Under the pieces are notes generated by a model. That model saw only the letters and a program-made list of their open reading frames with translations, made no database searches and was not told the origin of the DNA. The translations under genes were made by a program, and so were the position numbers. Below, one piece after another: positions 1 through 12,371 of a DNA stretch of 64,000 nucleotides (within the stretch, counting starts at the first letter, position 1; the number at the start of each line of letters is the position of its first letter). This stretch comes from Budorcas taxicolor (Eukaryota > Chordata > Mammalia > Artiodactyla > Bovidae), in contig NC_068910.1 of NCBI RefSeq assembly GCF_023091745.1, positions 176,259,170-176,323,169 on the forward strand, read 5' to 3'.

Positions 1-180
1 AGTTAATGTACAACATTATACTAGCTTCAAGTATATAACATAGTGATTCAATATTTTTATAGATTAGACTCAATTTAAAGTTGCTATAAAATAATGACTA
101 TTTCCCTGTGCTGTACAATATGTCCTTGTAGCTTATTTTACACATAGTATTTTGTACCTCTTAATCCTCATACCTCTATC
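1..180 (-). mobile_element. L1 3' UTR fragment at window edge
   Basis: Contains CCCTGTGCTGTACAATATG and TTTTACACATAGTATTTTG, typical of reverse ruminant L1 3' UTR. It is cut by the window start. Confidence 0.65.
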
Positions 181-194
181 TTGCTGAATTTTCA

Positions 195-449
195 TTTTTT
201 TAAAATTTATTTATGGCTGCACTGGATCTTTGTTGCTTTCTCTAGTTGTGGTGAGTGGGGACTACTCTTCACTGTGGTCTGTGGGCTTCTTGTCGTGGTG
301 GCTTCTGGTGTTGCAGAGCATGGGCTCTAGATGTGAGTCCTCAGTAGCTGCCCTGAAACATGTGGGATCTGCCCACATCAGGAATTGAACCTGTGTTCCC
401 TGCCTTAGCAGGCAGATTCTGAACCACAGGCCCACCAGGAAAGTCCCTG
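195..449 (-). mobile_element. Artiodactyl tRNA-Glu-type SINE
   Basis: Reverse-oriented SINE. The head is at the right end (ACCAGGAAAGTCC, reverse of GGACTTTCCTGGT) and the A/T-rich tail at the left. It sits directly upstream of the exon at 489, about 40 bp from its acceptor. Confidence 0.8.
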
Positions 450-488
450 TATTTTCATTTTTAAATTGGGTGTTTTGTTTCATTTCAG

Positions 489-596
489 GGCAAGAAGTTG
501 CCTTACCACCTTGGAGATGATGCCGAAGAAGGAGAAGTTTCTGATGAAGACAGCGCAGATGAAATTGAAGATGAGTGCAAGTTCAAGCTCCATTAT
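489..596 (+). CDS. PLCH1: PLCH1 exon: acidic X/Y linker (first exon in window)
   Basis: This 108-nt exon (36 codons, phase 0 to phase 0) lies between a TTTCATTTCAG acceptor and a GTAAGT donor. It encodes the start of the linker between the catalytic X and Y half-barrels of phospholipase C eta-1, opening GKKLPYHLGDDAEE and continuing with a run of Glu, Asp and Ser. I recognise it from the mammalian PLCH1 protein. PLC-eta enzymes cleave PIP2 to IP3 and diacylglycerol at membranes and are very Ca2+-sensitive. In PLC enzymes generally an acidic linker helps hold the active site shut until membrane binding; that role here is inferred from the family. The PH, EF-hand and X-domain exons are upstream of the window. 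A 17-kb intron follows. Confidence 0.95.
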
Positions 597-599
597 GTA

Positions 600-2030
600 A
601 GTTACAGGCTTGGCCATAATGTTTACCCTCCATGTGCTATAGTAAAAACTGCTGCTGTGCTGGAATATTCACAAATATGGTGGCTGTAGTGTAGGAAGGA
701 TATGTATTGAAAATCATGTTGTGTGCTGGCACACAGGACTCCCAAATGTTTACTGACTGACTGAGTCAAGGATTGTTGTGTCTTAGAGTTGGAAGGAATC
801 TTAGTGATTAACCCATCTGACCCTCTCTCCAGGGACCAATTCCCTCCTATTACAACTTGGTCAAAACTCAGATTGCAGTTGGAAATGTCACTGTTTGGTG
901 AAATAAACTGACTTTAGCATTGTCACCCTGCTTCCCGCTTATAGCTCCACCATGCTGCCATTCAAAGCTGGCTCTCAGAACCCAGCTGCAAGAGGATCTG
1001 CTTCTCTAGAATGCTCATCCCCTCCCTGAGAGAATGCACCTTGGACCAGAAGATCTCCAAGTTCTTCCAGACAATGAGACTCTTGGCTAAAACTTTAATT
1101 TGCCACATGTTAGACAAAATGGCAAAGAGCAGTTTGTCACCTGTGTGTTGCTTCAGACTTCTGTCCTAGAACAAGGAGCTCTGTTTTTAAACAGAGCAGC
1201 ACCATTTAGCCAGGTACTCCAATGGAAATGCAAAGCTGGGAGAAATGTAAGGCTTAAAGACCTCCCTATCCCCCATCCCTTCTTGACCTCCCCCACCTTC
1301 TGTAGCTCACGTGATTTCCAGGATCATGTGACGATCTGAGAGTAGCACCTGCTCACGTTAATTTGTTGTAGAGTTTACAATTTCCTTTCTACAGAAAAGT
1401 AGTATTTCTTTAGATGTCAGAACTATAATCCTACCTCCTAAAAAAGAAAATATTACACAAAATCTTCTAATTTACAGTATTGCCCTGAATTCAATTATTA
1501 CATCATTAAAAACAGTCTTCTTTCTTCGAGATAATAATAATGGCAGTGGCTTCCTATAGGTATTAAAGAGAGCTGATATTATTTTCAAAGAGGGGAAGAG
1601 TTTAATGACAACTAAAGTCTCAGTAGATAGTTCTTTCTTGGCTTTCATGCATTTTAGAAGGGATGACATGGACAAGATTCAGCCTTGAAATGAAAAGAAA
1701 ATGTTACCATCTGTATTAATCTATTGCCTTTTAACAGTTTTTATTAGCTCAATTAAATACCATGAATAAGGCTATGGTTACAGAAAATTAATCTAAATAG
1801 ATTTACATAAGTGAAAATACAGTTAATATTTTAGTTTCTTTGTTTTTGCTCTTATAGCTACTTGCCATTTTGGTAATTACTTGTGATTATAGGTAATTTA
1901 GTTCTTTTTCTAAGCTTTATTTTATAAACCAGATATTTGTCTCTGAATTTCAGTATCTTTGCCTCTTGTTTCCGCTTGTTTTCTTGGTTGCCAGCCTCGG
2001 AGTAGTCCACAGTTTGGAAGCAATAAACAG
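600..2030. other. Intron, no clear feature
   Basis: PLCH1 intron sequence. A diverged MIR-like stretch may lie near 780-840 (GTTGGAAGGAATCTTAGTG). No coding signal beyond chance frames. Confidence 0.6.
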
Positions 2031-2036
2031 AGTGTT

Positions 2037-2221
2037 CATTTTTATTTATTTATCTGACTACACCGGGTCTTTGTTATGGCTCTTGGGATTTTTCATCTTC
2101 ACTGCGGCATGTGAACTGCTAGGTGCGGCGTGTGGAATCTAGTTCCCTGACCAGTGATCAAACCCGAGCTTCCTGTGTTGGGAGCGCAGAGTCTTAGCCA
2201 CTGGACTACCAGGGAAGTCCC
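2037..2221 (-). mobile_element. Artiodactyl tRNA-Glu-type SINE
   Basis: Reverse-oriented copy ending CTACCAGGGAAGTCC at its tRNA-like head, with a TTTATTTATTTAT tail at the left. Confidence 0.85.
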
Positions 2222-2303
2222 AAGGAAAGAAGAGCCTTGGCCAAGTTATGTGTTTAGGGAATGTAGTTTTTAGTGAAAATGAGTGGTGGAAATTTAGCTA
2301 CTA

Positions 2304-2740
2304 TTCAGTTCAGTTCAGTCACTCAGTTGTGTCCGACTCTCTGCGACCCCATGAATTGCAGCACGCCAGGCCTCCCTATTCATCACCCACTCCCGGAGTT
2401 CACCCAAACTCTTGTCCATCGAGTCGGTGAGGCCATCCAGCCATCTCATCCTCTGTCGTCCCCTTCTCCTCCTGCCCCCAATCCCTCCCAGCATCAGAGT
2501 CTTTTCCAATGAGTCAGTTCTTCGCATGAGGTGGCCAAAGTATTGGAGTTTCAGCTTTAGCATCAGACCTTCCAAAGAACACCCAGGGCTGATCTCCTTC
2601 AGAATGGACTCGTTGGATCTCCTTGCAGTCCAAGGGACTCTCATGAGTCTTCTCCAACACCACAATTCAAAAGCATCAATTCTTCGGCACTCAGCTTTCT
2701 TCACAGTCCAACTTTCACATCCATACATGACCACTGGACT
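2304..2740 (-). mobile_element. BovB 3' fragment
   Basis: This is the reverse-oriented BovB 3' end, beginning TTCAGTTCAGTTCAGTCACTC and ending near CATACATGACCACTGG. The minus-strand frame carries the familiar ELWCWRRLMRVPW-type RTE tail. Confidence 0.9.
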
Positions 2741-2744
2741 TACT

Positions 2745-5035
2745 ATTACAATAGTATTTATTGCTCTGAGGAAACATGTTATTCTAGTTTCTAAATCCAC
2801 CCAATAGTACAAAATTTCTTCTAATGTCAGTGAGCCTTCTAACTTTCTAAGTTAAATATCTATAATTACAAAAGAGAATTAGCTAAAATGTTATGGAAGC
2901 AAATCGATTACTTCACTTGTGAAACTATCCATCTGGGTTCATCTCAAGCTTCATAATCTCTTGGTTGATGTCTAGGCACCCATATAGGTAGATAGTTTAG
3001 AATATGATTCCATAAAGATAGACATGATCTTTCACTTGGATTCTTTGATTTGGGCCTAAAGTGAATGTGAAGAGCACCTTACCTATAACATTTTACAGGT
3101 GTCTCTTTGTTAGACTTTAGGAGAGAAAATATATGCAGAAACCAACACTCTAGCAGAAATAGATAAGATTTTTACTCATCCTTTTCAGATCTGTTTTCTC
3201 TATTTTTGAGCTCTTCTGAGAAAAGGCAGTACTGTATTTAGAAAGCCAAAGCATTATCCTGCAATCAGTCAATTTCTAGTTTAGCTGTCAGCAGAGGGCT
3301 CAGATGCCTTATCTGAGTGTTGAATGTAAATTGCCTGATCTAAACTGAGTGATCAGATTTCTACAAAAGCGTATGTACTGTGCATAGTTGGTACGAAACC
3401 GATAATTACCTTAGAGGAAGTTCTTAACCTCAGTTTGGAGTTAACAGAATGTGGTTAGATTTATAAGTTATATCTGAATTATTGCAACAGATAAAGATTT
3501 TTAGCTTAGCATTCAGGGATACTGGAATGCTAGCTGTCATGGGGCTTATGCAAGATTCATTTGCACACTCAACAGATTTTTATGGAGGTGCAGCCAGTGT
3601 GCGGTAGATGTTGGGGCACATATTAATGAACAAAGCAGAACAGTCTTTGCCTTTGTGGAGTCTGTACCTTGGTGGGAGAAGGGAAGACAGACAAGAAACA
3701 AAGCAAATAAGTAGCATGTGTACTAGGCAAGTGATAAGTAATAAGGGGGAAAGGGAGAGAAGAAATGTGCAAATGGTCTATGGAAGGTTTAGATGTGAGG
3801 GCCAGGAAAGGTCTCACAGAGAAGGTAACACATGGGCAAAGACTTGAAGGAAGTGAAGTTAGCCATAGTGATATCTGAGGAATGTTCCAGGCAGAGGGCA
3901 CAGCAGATGCAAAGGTCAGAGGCAGGATTTGCAGCTCGCCCAGCTTCACCTCGGGGTTAGAAGCAAAGTGGAAGGCAGGACCCTCATGCTGGCCCTCTTT
4001 CTCCTCTTAGTCTACTGTCTAAGGAATTCAAACCCATACCCACACTGAAAACTTTTGCTCTTTTAATAAATGTTTTCTGTTGTTGAATTAATTGAATCAT
4101 TTAGGCATCTGCCCTATTATTTTGAGGCTTCAGCCATAGAGAAAATCTGGCTTATGATGTAATAAGCCATAGATAAAGCTGATGTGTTCAATGACCCAGG
4201 AAGCACACAGATCAAAGACTCGGGGGACAATTTCCTTTCAGCCACAGAGCAGTAATCTAACAGATGTGATTCAGTGAGGCCAGCTCACCATTATTCATCT
4301 TTTTGGGGTCCTCTAATGTCAGTGTGCCTTACAGACTTTCTAGCCCGTATTTCAACCTTACAGATTGTTTTACTCTTCTGCTGAGTTATTTGATATCTTT
4401 TTTCCCCCTGCACTCTCTGAAGCTGAGTTCAACCAGTTTCTTAAGCACAAATATCAAACTGTCACCTACGTGAAGCTCATCCTGTGGACACCAAGCTTTC
4501 CAACAAGTTTAAATGAGCCTTTGTAGAGTAACATGCAACCACTTTTTGTGTCGTATTAATACCCCCAAATCATATTCACTCTGTGTATGTCTCACAGTAA
4601 ACACCTTAATAGTCTGCTCCCTTCCGACCACCTCAGATTGAGCTTCTTTCATAAGTTGTTCATTGTATGATTTGAGCCATTTTGAGGATTAAGAATCTTG
4701 TTGGTTGAAGATGTGTCAGCACTCAGGGAGGGGATGAATTCCCTCATGATATTGTGAGATCCCTGTTACTCAGTAAATGCCCATGTGCCAGGCCTGCTGT
4801 TGCATCCCAGTGAAAAAGGGTGAGGAGTGGAAGGTGAGCTGAAAATTCCAGTTATTTTCTAATATATGATACAATTTCTTCCTCCTTGCCCTGCCAGAGA
4901 GTTAAGGTAATGAACATTTAAGGTCTAGTGTACAGTATGTGTTAACTATATGTATATGTAGGTATTTCTCTTATATTTCAAAGATATTATCTTCTGAAAA
5001 TTACTATTACTGAGAACTCAACTATTCCTTGTCTT
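2745..5035. other. Intron, mostly unassigned; ancient repeat at about 3560-3930
   Basis: Bases 3560-3930 (CAACAGATTTTTATGGAGG to GCAAAGGTCAGAGGCAGG) read as an old mammalian interspersed repeat whose family I cannot name; related text appears near 60080-60250 and 60830-60980. The rest shows nothing. Confidence 0.45.
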
Positions 5036-5037
5036 CT

Positions 5038-5300
5038 TTAATTTTTATGGAAGCACAGGTGATTTACAATGTTCTGTTAGTTTCTGCTGTGCAGCAAGTG
5101 AATCAGTTATACATATACCCACTGTTTTTTATATTCCTTTCCCCTATAGATAGAGTTTTAAGTAGAGTTCCCTGTGCTATACAATAGGTTTTAATTAGTT
5201 ATCTGTTTTATATATAGTAGTGTGTATATGTCAATCCCAGTCTCCAAGTTTCTCTCTTTCCTCCTTGTTCCCCCTTGGTAACCTTGTTTTCCACAATTAT
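5038..5300 (-). mobile_element. L1 3' UTR fragment
   Basis: Reverse L1 3' end (TTCTGCTGTGCAGCAAGTG, CCTGTGCTATACAATAGG, TAGTAGTGTGTATATGTC). Confidence 0.8.
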
Positions 5301-5304
5301 TCCT

Positions 5305-6260
5305 TGTTGGTAATTCATCTTCCCTTTCTAGTCTAAATGTTCTGTGACTTCACTATTAAATAACTGAGAGTCAGTTATTTTTCTTAGCATTCAGTATTCA
5401 CTTCTCACTAGAGAACCTATGTTTTCTTTCATTCGAGAGAAATCTCAGCCATTTTTTCTTTGAATATCGTTTTTACGCCATTTCATCATTTCTCTTTTTC
5501 TGGCAGTACAGTTAGATTTAGGTTAGAGTCTTAGTTTATTCTCTGTCTTAATTATCTGTCAGTTATTCTTTAATGTTTTCTTTGTCTCTGCTGATTTGGG
5601 GTACTAGCTATAGTATTATTTTCCAATTCATTTCTTATCTCTTTGGCTATGCCTAATCTAGAGTTTACCCCAGCTATTCTTTTCATTTCAATGACTATGT
5701 ACTTGATTTATAAAATGTTTTTATTGTTTTTTCATAGACACTAGTTTTTATTTTACTCTTTGGCTTCTTAGTTTCTTGTTCTTTTTATGAGACTATTTCT
5801 TTATATCTTTGAGCATATGAACATATTTCATTCAAAGTGAGTGGGTTTCCTTTTCATGTGTTGGTATTTTTGGCACTTCATCTTAGCGTTAGTCTTCCAC
5901 ATGAATTTTAGAATTTGGAGTTGAAGGTTCAGTTTTCAGTGGAATTTTTTCCCCCTTCGATTCTTTTCCTCTGTCTATTTAACCTGCTTCTCTAGTAGTA
6001 TGGAGATTGCTTCCACTTGAACTCTAAGCACCACTCCACCTGGCACAAACACATATAAACACAGCCTACCTGTGTCCCAAGTTCCTAACTAGACCTTACA
6101 TTGATCGATTGATTGGAGTTCCCTGCCGCTGGAGATGTTGAAGATATTTCCCATTCAGTCACCAAACAAGTGAACATTTTGGTTGTCTTCTTATTCTTAA
6201 CTCTTTTGATATTCAATTTCGAATCTTCCTCATAGTAATTTTTTTATTGCTTCCTATTAT
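5305..6260. other. Intron, AT-rich, unassigned
   Basis: T-rich sequence with no frame or repeat I can name; possibly very old L1-type sequence. Confidence 0.4.
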
Positions 6261-6265
6261 AAGTG

Positions 6266-6487
6266 AGGGGCTTCCCAGGTGGTGCTAGTGGTAAAGAATT
6301 TGCCTGCCATTACAGGAGACATAAGAGACACCAGTTCAATCCCTGGGTTGCAAAGATCCCCTGGAGAAGGGCATGGCAACCCACTCCAGTATTCTTGCCT
6401 GGAGAATCCCCATGGACAGAGGAGCCTGGAGGGCTACAGTCCATAGGGTCGCAAAGAGTTGGACACAACTGAAGCAACTGAGCATGC
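6266..6487 (+). mobile_element. Bov-tA SINE
   Basis: Plus-oriented, full-length-looking copy, from GGGGCTTCCCAGGTGG to GACACAACTGAAGCAACTGAG. Confidence 0.92.
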
Positions 6488-6892
6488 ATAATCCCATAAG
6501 TAAGGCTTCCATTCCAGCTTTCTTCACCACCTTGGTTTCACGTTGTGAGGCCTGCTCTAATCTCCCAAAGCATGTGGAGCACCTTTAGTTTCTACTGTAC
6601 TATAAGAGCTAAATTCTTGGTCACCTGTGCCCTCTGTGAATATGGAGCTCACACATTTATGATCTGCAGTGATCTTGTGTATTTTATTTTGACAAACTTA
6701 TGACTTTTCTCTTTGTTTTTCTGTCACTGGAGCAGGGAAGATATCAAAGCATGAAGGTACACTGTTGTATATAAACCCACATGTATGTACAGATGTATGA
6801 ATCCAGACATATTCATTTTGAACAGTATTTTTTGTTTTTCTTAAAGTATCTAAAGAGGTGTTGCTCTAAAAATATTATTTATGTACTTATTT

Positions 6893-7690
6893 TTAAATAT
6901 AAATTTATTTATTTTAATTGGAGGTTAATTACTTTACAGTATTGTATTGGTTTTGCCATACATCAACATGAATCCACCACAGGTACACACATGTTCCTCA
7001 TCCTGAAACCCCCTCCCTCCTCCCTCCTCGTACCATCCCTCTGGGTCATCCCAGTGCACCAGCCCCAAGCATCCAGTATCATGCATCGAACCTGGACTGG
7101 CAATTCGTTTCATATATGATATTATACATGTTTCAATGCCATTCTCCCAAATCATCCCACTCTCTCCCTCTCCCACAGAGTCCAAAAGACTGTTCTATAC
7201 ATCTGTGTCTCTTTTGCTGTCTCACATACAGGGTTATCGTTACCATCTTTCTAAATTCCATATATATGCGTTAGTATACTGTATTGGTGTTTTTCTTTCT
7301 GGCTTACTTCACTCTGTATAATAGCCTCTAGTTTCATCCACCTCATTAGAACGGATTCAAATGTATTCTTTTTAATGGCTGAGTAATACTCCATTGTGTA
7401 TATGTACCACAGCTTTCTTATCCATTCATCTGCTGATGGACATCTAGGTTGTTTCTATGTCCTGGCTATTATAAACTGTGCTGCGATGAACATTGGGGTA
7501 CACGTGTCTCTTTCAGTTCTGGTTTCCTTGGTGTGTATGCCCAGCAGTGGGATTGCTGGGTCATAAGGCAGTTCTATTTCCAGTTTTTTAAGGAATCTCC
7601 ACACTGTTCTCCATAGTGGCTGTACTAGTTTGCATTCCCACCAACAGTGTAAGAGGGTTCCCTTTTCTCTACACCCTCTCCAGCATTTAA
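6893..7690 (-). mobile_element. Young ruminant L1, 3' part
   Basis: Reverse L1 3' UTR and ORF2 end, recognisable from ATACATCAACATGAATCC, GGATTCAAATGTATTC-like and CCACCAACAGTGTAAGAGGG segments. Low apparent decay suggests a recent subfamily. Confidence 0.9.
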
Positions 7691-7879
7691 TAATATTTTA
7701 AAATGTATGCTTAATAGCTCCAAAGAAACATTACCATTTGCTATTTGCCTGCCATTGTACTGTTATTTTTTTTATACCTAAGCTATTAAATGTGAACTTT
7801 TAAATGTGAACAATTTGTTGAAAGCTTATTAGTACCAGCACTATGCTAATGTATATGCACTTATACAATTTCTTTATTC

Positions 7880-8658
7880 AGATATAGGTCAATGGAACTA
7901 TAGGATAGAAAGTCCAGAGATAAACCACCCATCTATAATCTCTGACAAAGAAAGCAAGAATACACAATGGAGAAAAGATAGTCTTTTTAATAAGCGGTGG
8001 TTGGAAAGCTAGACAGCTATAAAAACATGTAAAAGAATGAAATTAGAATATTCCCTAACACCATACACAAAAATAAACTCAAAATGGATTAAGTACTTAA
8101 ATGTAAGATTGGATACTATAGAACTTTTAGAGGAAATCATAGGAAGAACACTCTCTCACAGAAGTCACAGCAATATCTTTTTTGATCCACCTCTTTGAGT
8201 AATGAAAATAAAAGCAAAAATAAACAATGGGGCCTAACTAAACTTAAAAGCTTTTGCACAGCAAAGAAAGCCATAAACAAAACAAAAAGACAACCCACAG
8301 AACAGGAGAAGGTATTTGCAAATAAATTGACTGACAAGGGATTAATTGCCAAAATATATAAACAGCTCATGTAGCTCAATGTTAAAAAAACAAACAACCC
8401 AATTAAAAAGTGGACAGAATATCTAAAGATACATTTCTCCAAGAAGACATACAGATGGCCAAGAGTCACACAAAAAGATGCTCAACATCACTGATAATTA
8501 GAGAAATGCAGATCAAAACTACAATGAAGTGTCACTTCACACCAGTCAGAATGACCATCATAAAACAAAAACAAAACCCTACAAACAATAAATGGTAGAG
8601 AGGGTATGGATAAACGGGAGCTTTCCTACACTGTTGGTGGGAATGTAAATTGGTGCAG
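7880..8658 (+). mobile_element. L1 ORF2 3' segment (left half, split by BovB)
   Basis: Plus-strand L1 ORF2 region (TCTGACAAAGAAAGCAAGAA-like to CTACACTGTTGGTGGGAATG). It resumes after the BovB at 9858 with TAAATTGGTTCAGCCATTATG. Frames are broken. Confidence 0.88.
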
Positions 8659-9857
8659 TTCAGTTCAGTCGCTCAATCGTGTCTGACTCTTTGCGACCCT
8701 ATGGACTGCAGCACTCCAGGCTTCCCTGTCCTTCACCAACTCCTGGAGTTTACTCAAACTCATGTCCATTGAGTAGGTGATGCCATCCAACAGTCTCATC
8801 CTCTGTCGTCCCCTTCTCCTCTTGCCCTCAATTTTTCCCAGCATCAAGGTCCTTTCAAATGAGTCAGTTCTTCACATCAGGTGGCCAAAGTATTGGAGTT
8901 TCAGCTTCAACACCAGTCCTGTCAATGAATATTTAGGACTGATTTCCTTTAGAATGGACTGGTTGGATCTCCTTGCTGTCCAAGAGACTCTCAAGAGTCT
9001 TCTCCAACACCACAGTTCAACAGCATCAATTCTTTGGCACTCAGCTTTCTTTATAGTCCAACTCTCACATCCATACATGACTACTGGAAGAACCATAGCT
9101 TTGACTAAATGGACCTCTGTTGGCAAAGCAATATCTCTGCTTTTTAATATGCTGTCTAGGTTAGTCATAACTTTCCTTCCAAGGAGTAAGCGTCTTTTAA
9201 TTTCATGGCTGCAGTCACCATCTGCAGTGATTTTGGAGCCCCCCAAAATAAAGTCTCTCACTGTTTCCCCCTATATTTGCCTTGAAGTGATGGGACCAGA
9301 TGCCATGATCTTAGCCCTCTGAATGTTGAACTTAAGCCAACTTTTTCACTCTCGTCTTTCACTTTCATCAGGAGGCCTTTTAGTTCTTTGCTTTCTGCCA
9401 TGAGGGTAGTGTCATCTGCGTATCTGAGGTTATTGATATTTCTCCTGGCAATCTTGGTTCCAGCTTGTGCTTCATCCAGCCCAGCATTTCTCATGATGTA
9501 CTCTGCATAGAAGTTAAATAAGCAGGGTGACAATATACAGCCTTGATGTACTCCTTTTCCTATTTGGAACCAGTCTGTTGTTCCATGTCCAGTTCTAACT
9601 GTTGCTTCCTAACCTGCATACAGGTTTCTCAAGAGGCAGGTTAGGTGGTCTGGTATTCCCATCTCTTTCAGAATTTTCCAGTTTGTTGTGATCCACACAG
9701 TCAAAGGCTTTGGCATAGTCAATCAAGCAGAAATGGATGTTTTTCTGGAACTCTCTTGTTTTTTCGATAATCCAACAGATATTGGCAATTTGATCTCTGG
9801 TTCCTCTGCCTTTTCTAAAACCAGCTTGAACATCTCAAAGTTCACAGGTCATGTACT
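8659..9857 (-). mobile_element. BovB inserted into an L1, with target-site duplication
   Basis: The BovB 3' end (8659) through RT region (to 9857) runs in reverse. It is bounded by near-identical 14-mers GTAAATTGGTGCAG (8645-8658) and GTAAATTGGTTCAG (9858-9871), both belonging to the interrupted L1. On the minus strand the RT motif LRYADDTTLMAES is readable near 9430; frames are otherwise broken. Confidence 0.92.
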
Positions 9858-9960
9858 GTAAATTGGTTCAGCCATTATGCAAAATAGTACAGAGGTTCCT
9901 TAAATAAAAAATTAGAGGTACCATATGATTCAGTTATATGTATATCTATGTTTTTCAGAT
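9858..9960 (+). mobile_element. L1 ORF2 3' segment (right half)
   Basis: Continues the L1 at 7880-8658 (CAGCCATTATGCAAAATAG to GGTACCATATGATTCAG). Confidence 0.85.
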
Positions 9961-9984
9961 TTTTTTTCACTTGTAGGTTACACA

Positions 9985-10445
9985 CCGAGTGTTGATTAGA
10001 GTTCTCTCAGATGTATAGTCCTTGTTGATTATCTGTTTTATACATAGTAGTGTGTATCTGTTAATCCCAGCCTCCTAATTTATCCCTCCCCCAGGACACC
10101 TTTCCCTTTTGGTAACCACAAGTTTATTTTCTGTCTGTGAGTGCCTTTCTGTTTTCTAAATAAATTTGGAAACAGAACTTATTTAGACCTGGAGTGCCAG
10201 AAATGTCCCAGGACCTTGTTCTATATCTACATATATCAGTTTGAATCTGCTAATCCCAAACTAAATAAATTCATTTGTATCCTTTTTTTAGATTCCCATA
10301 TGATATCAATCAATCGGCTCTGTATTAAAAGAGCCTGCTGTATCAGTCAGTCAATTGACACATGATGTCATATGATATTCATCTTTCTCTGTCTGATTTA
10401 CTTAGCATGGTAATCTTAGTTCCCTGCGCTATATAGTAGAGCTTG
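9985..10445 (-). mobile_element. L1 3' UTR fragments
   Basis: Reverse L1 3' end pieces with the TAGTAGTGTGTATCTGTTAA signature and later CATATGATATTCATCTTTC. They are broken up and diverged. Confidence 0.65.
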
Positions 10446-10449
10446 GGTT

Positions 10450-10577
10450 TTTCTTTCTTAAATTTTTTGGCCATGTTGTGCAGCATGCAGGATCCTAGTT
10501 CCCTGACTGAGGATCAAATCCACGCCCCCTGCAGTGGAAGCATGGAATCTTAACCACTGGACTGCGAGGGAAATCCC
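10450..10577 (-). mobile_element. Artiodactyl tRNA-Glu-type SINE
   Basis: Reverse-oriented shortened copy (TTGGCCATGTTGTGCAGCATG to ACTGCGAGGGAAATCCC) inserted among L1 3' fragments. Confidence 0.82.
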
Positions 10578-10835
10578 AGGATCTTGTTGTTTACTCATTC
10601 TATATATATCAACTTGTACCTGCTAATTCCAAACTCCCAATCCTTCCCTCCTGTTCCCACCAAAACAAAAATTTGTTTGCTAATTCCAAACTCCCCTCCT
10701 CCTCCCCCTTAGCAACTGCCTGTCTATTCTCTCTGTTCCTGATTCGGTTTCACAGACAGGTTCATTTGTGTCATAATTTAGATATCACAGTACGTGATAT
10801 CGTATGGTATTCGTCTTGTTACGTTGCTTAGTATC
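10578..10835 (-). mobile_element. L1 3' UTR fragment
   Basis: Reverse L1 3' end interrupted by the BovB at 10836; it contains a short internal repeat of GCTAATTCCAAACTCCC (10621 and 10680). Confidence 0.7.
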
Positions 10836-11566
10836 AGTTCAGTTCAGTCGCTCAGCCGTGTCCGACTCTTTGCGACCGCATGAATCGCAGCCCGCCAGGC
10901 CTCCCTGTCCATCACTAACTCCTGGAGTTCACTCAGACTCGTGTCCATGGAGTCAGTGATGCCATCCAGCCATCTCATCCTCTGTTGTCCCCTTCTCCTC
11001 CTGCCCCCAATCCCTCCCAGCATCAGAGTCTTTTCCAATGAGTCAACTCTTCACATGAGGTGGCCAAAGTCTTGGAGTTTCAGCTTTAGCATCATTTCTT
11101 CCAAAGAAATCCCAGGGCTGATCTCCTTCAGAATGAACTGGTTGGATCTCCTTGCAGTCCAAGGGACTCTCAAGAGTCTTCTCCAACACCACAGTTCAAA
11201 AGCATCAATTCTTCGGTGCTCAGCCTTCTTCACAGTCCAATTCTCACATCCATACATGACCACTGGAAAAACCATAGCCTTGACTAGACAGACCTTAGTC
11301 GGCAAAGTAATGTCTCTGCTTTAGAATATGCTATCTAGGTTGGTGATAACTTTTCTTCCAAGGAGTGTCTTTTAATTTCATGGCTGCAGTCACCATCTGC
11401 GGTGATTTTTGAGCCCCGAAAAATAACGTCTGACACTGTTTCCACTGTTTCCCCATCTATTTCCCATGAAGTGATGGGACCGGATGCCATGATCTTCGTT
11501 TTCTGAATGTTGAGCTTTAAGCCAACTTTTTCACTCTCCACTTTCACTTTCATCAAGAGGCTTTGT
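10836..11566 (-). mobile_element. BovB 3' fragment inserted in L1 sequence
   Basis: Reverse-oriented BovB 3' end to the end of the RT domain. L1 3' sequence lies on both sides (10578-10835 and 11567-11990), so BovB is the later insertion. No clear target-site duplication is visible. Confidence 0.88.
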
Positions 11567-11990
11567 AGAATAACCTCTAATTGCATCCACGTTGCTGCAA
11601 ATAGTATTATTTCATTCCTTTTTATAGCTGAGTAGTATTTCACTGTAGACATGTACCACATCTTCTTTATCTGTTCCTTTGTTGATGGACATTTAGGTTG
11701 CTTCCAGGTCTTGGCTATTGTGAATACTGCTGTTATGAACATAAGGTGCATGTATCTTTTCAATTATAGTTTTGTCTGGATATATGCCCAGGAGTGGGAT
11801 TGCTGGATCATATGGTAATTCTATTTTTAGTTTTCTGAGGAACCTCCATACTATTTTCCAGAGTACTTCTGCCCATTTTTTGATAGGGTTTTTTTTTTGG
11901 TAGTGAACTACACGAACTGTTTGTATATTTTGGAGATTAATCTCTTGTTGGTTGTATTGTTTGCAAATATTTTTTCCCATTCTGAAACTA
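11567..11990 (-). mobile_element. L1 3' fragment, continuation
   Basis: Reverse L1 ORF2 end (GGCTGAGTAGTATTTC-like, GTGGGATTGCTGGATCATATGG), continuing the piece before the BovB. Confidence 0.8.
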
Positions 11991-12104
11991 ATATAATATT
12001 TTAAATCAACTATACTTCAATTTTAAAAAAAGGAATAGTGACTTCTCCTGGTTGGAAATATAAGCTACTCTCATCCTCTGCATAATTTTGACTTACTATG
12101 TACT

Positions 12105-12371
12105 GCTGCTGCTGCTGCTGTTGTTTCAGTTGTGTCTGACTCTGTGCGATCCCATAGATGGCAGCCCACCAGGCTCCCCCGTCCCTGGGATTCTCCAGGC
12201 AAGAACACTGGAGTGGGTTGCCATTTCCTTCTCCAATGCATGAAAGTGAAAAGTGAAAGGGAAGTTACTCAGTTGTGTCTGACTCTTCTCGATCCCATGG
12301 ACTGCAGCCTACCAGGCTCCTCCATCCATGGAATTTTCCAGGCAAGAGTACTGGAGTGGGGTGCCATTGCC
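12105..12371 (-). mobile_element. Bov-A2 SINE with target-site duplication and CTG repeat
   Basis: Reverse-oriented dimeric Bov-A2 flanked by a perfect TACTATGTACT (12094-12104 and 12372-12382). It starts with a (GCT)n run, the reverse of the usual (AGC)n 3' tail. Confidence 0.93.

Noticed and set aside
2412..2807. 131-codon + frame
   Set aside because: It is the non-coding strand of a minus-strand BovB tail.
3608..3949. Overlapping + and - frames of 79 and 108 codons
   Set aside because: They fall in an old interspersed repeat and show no recognised protein similarity.
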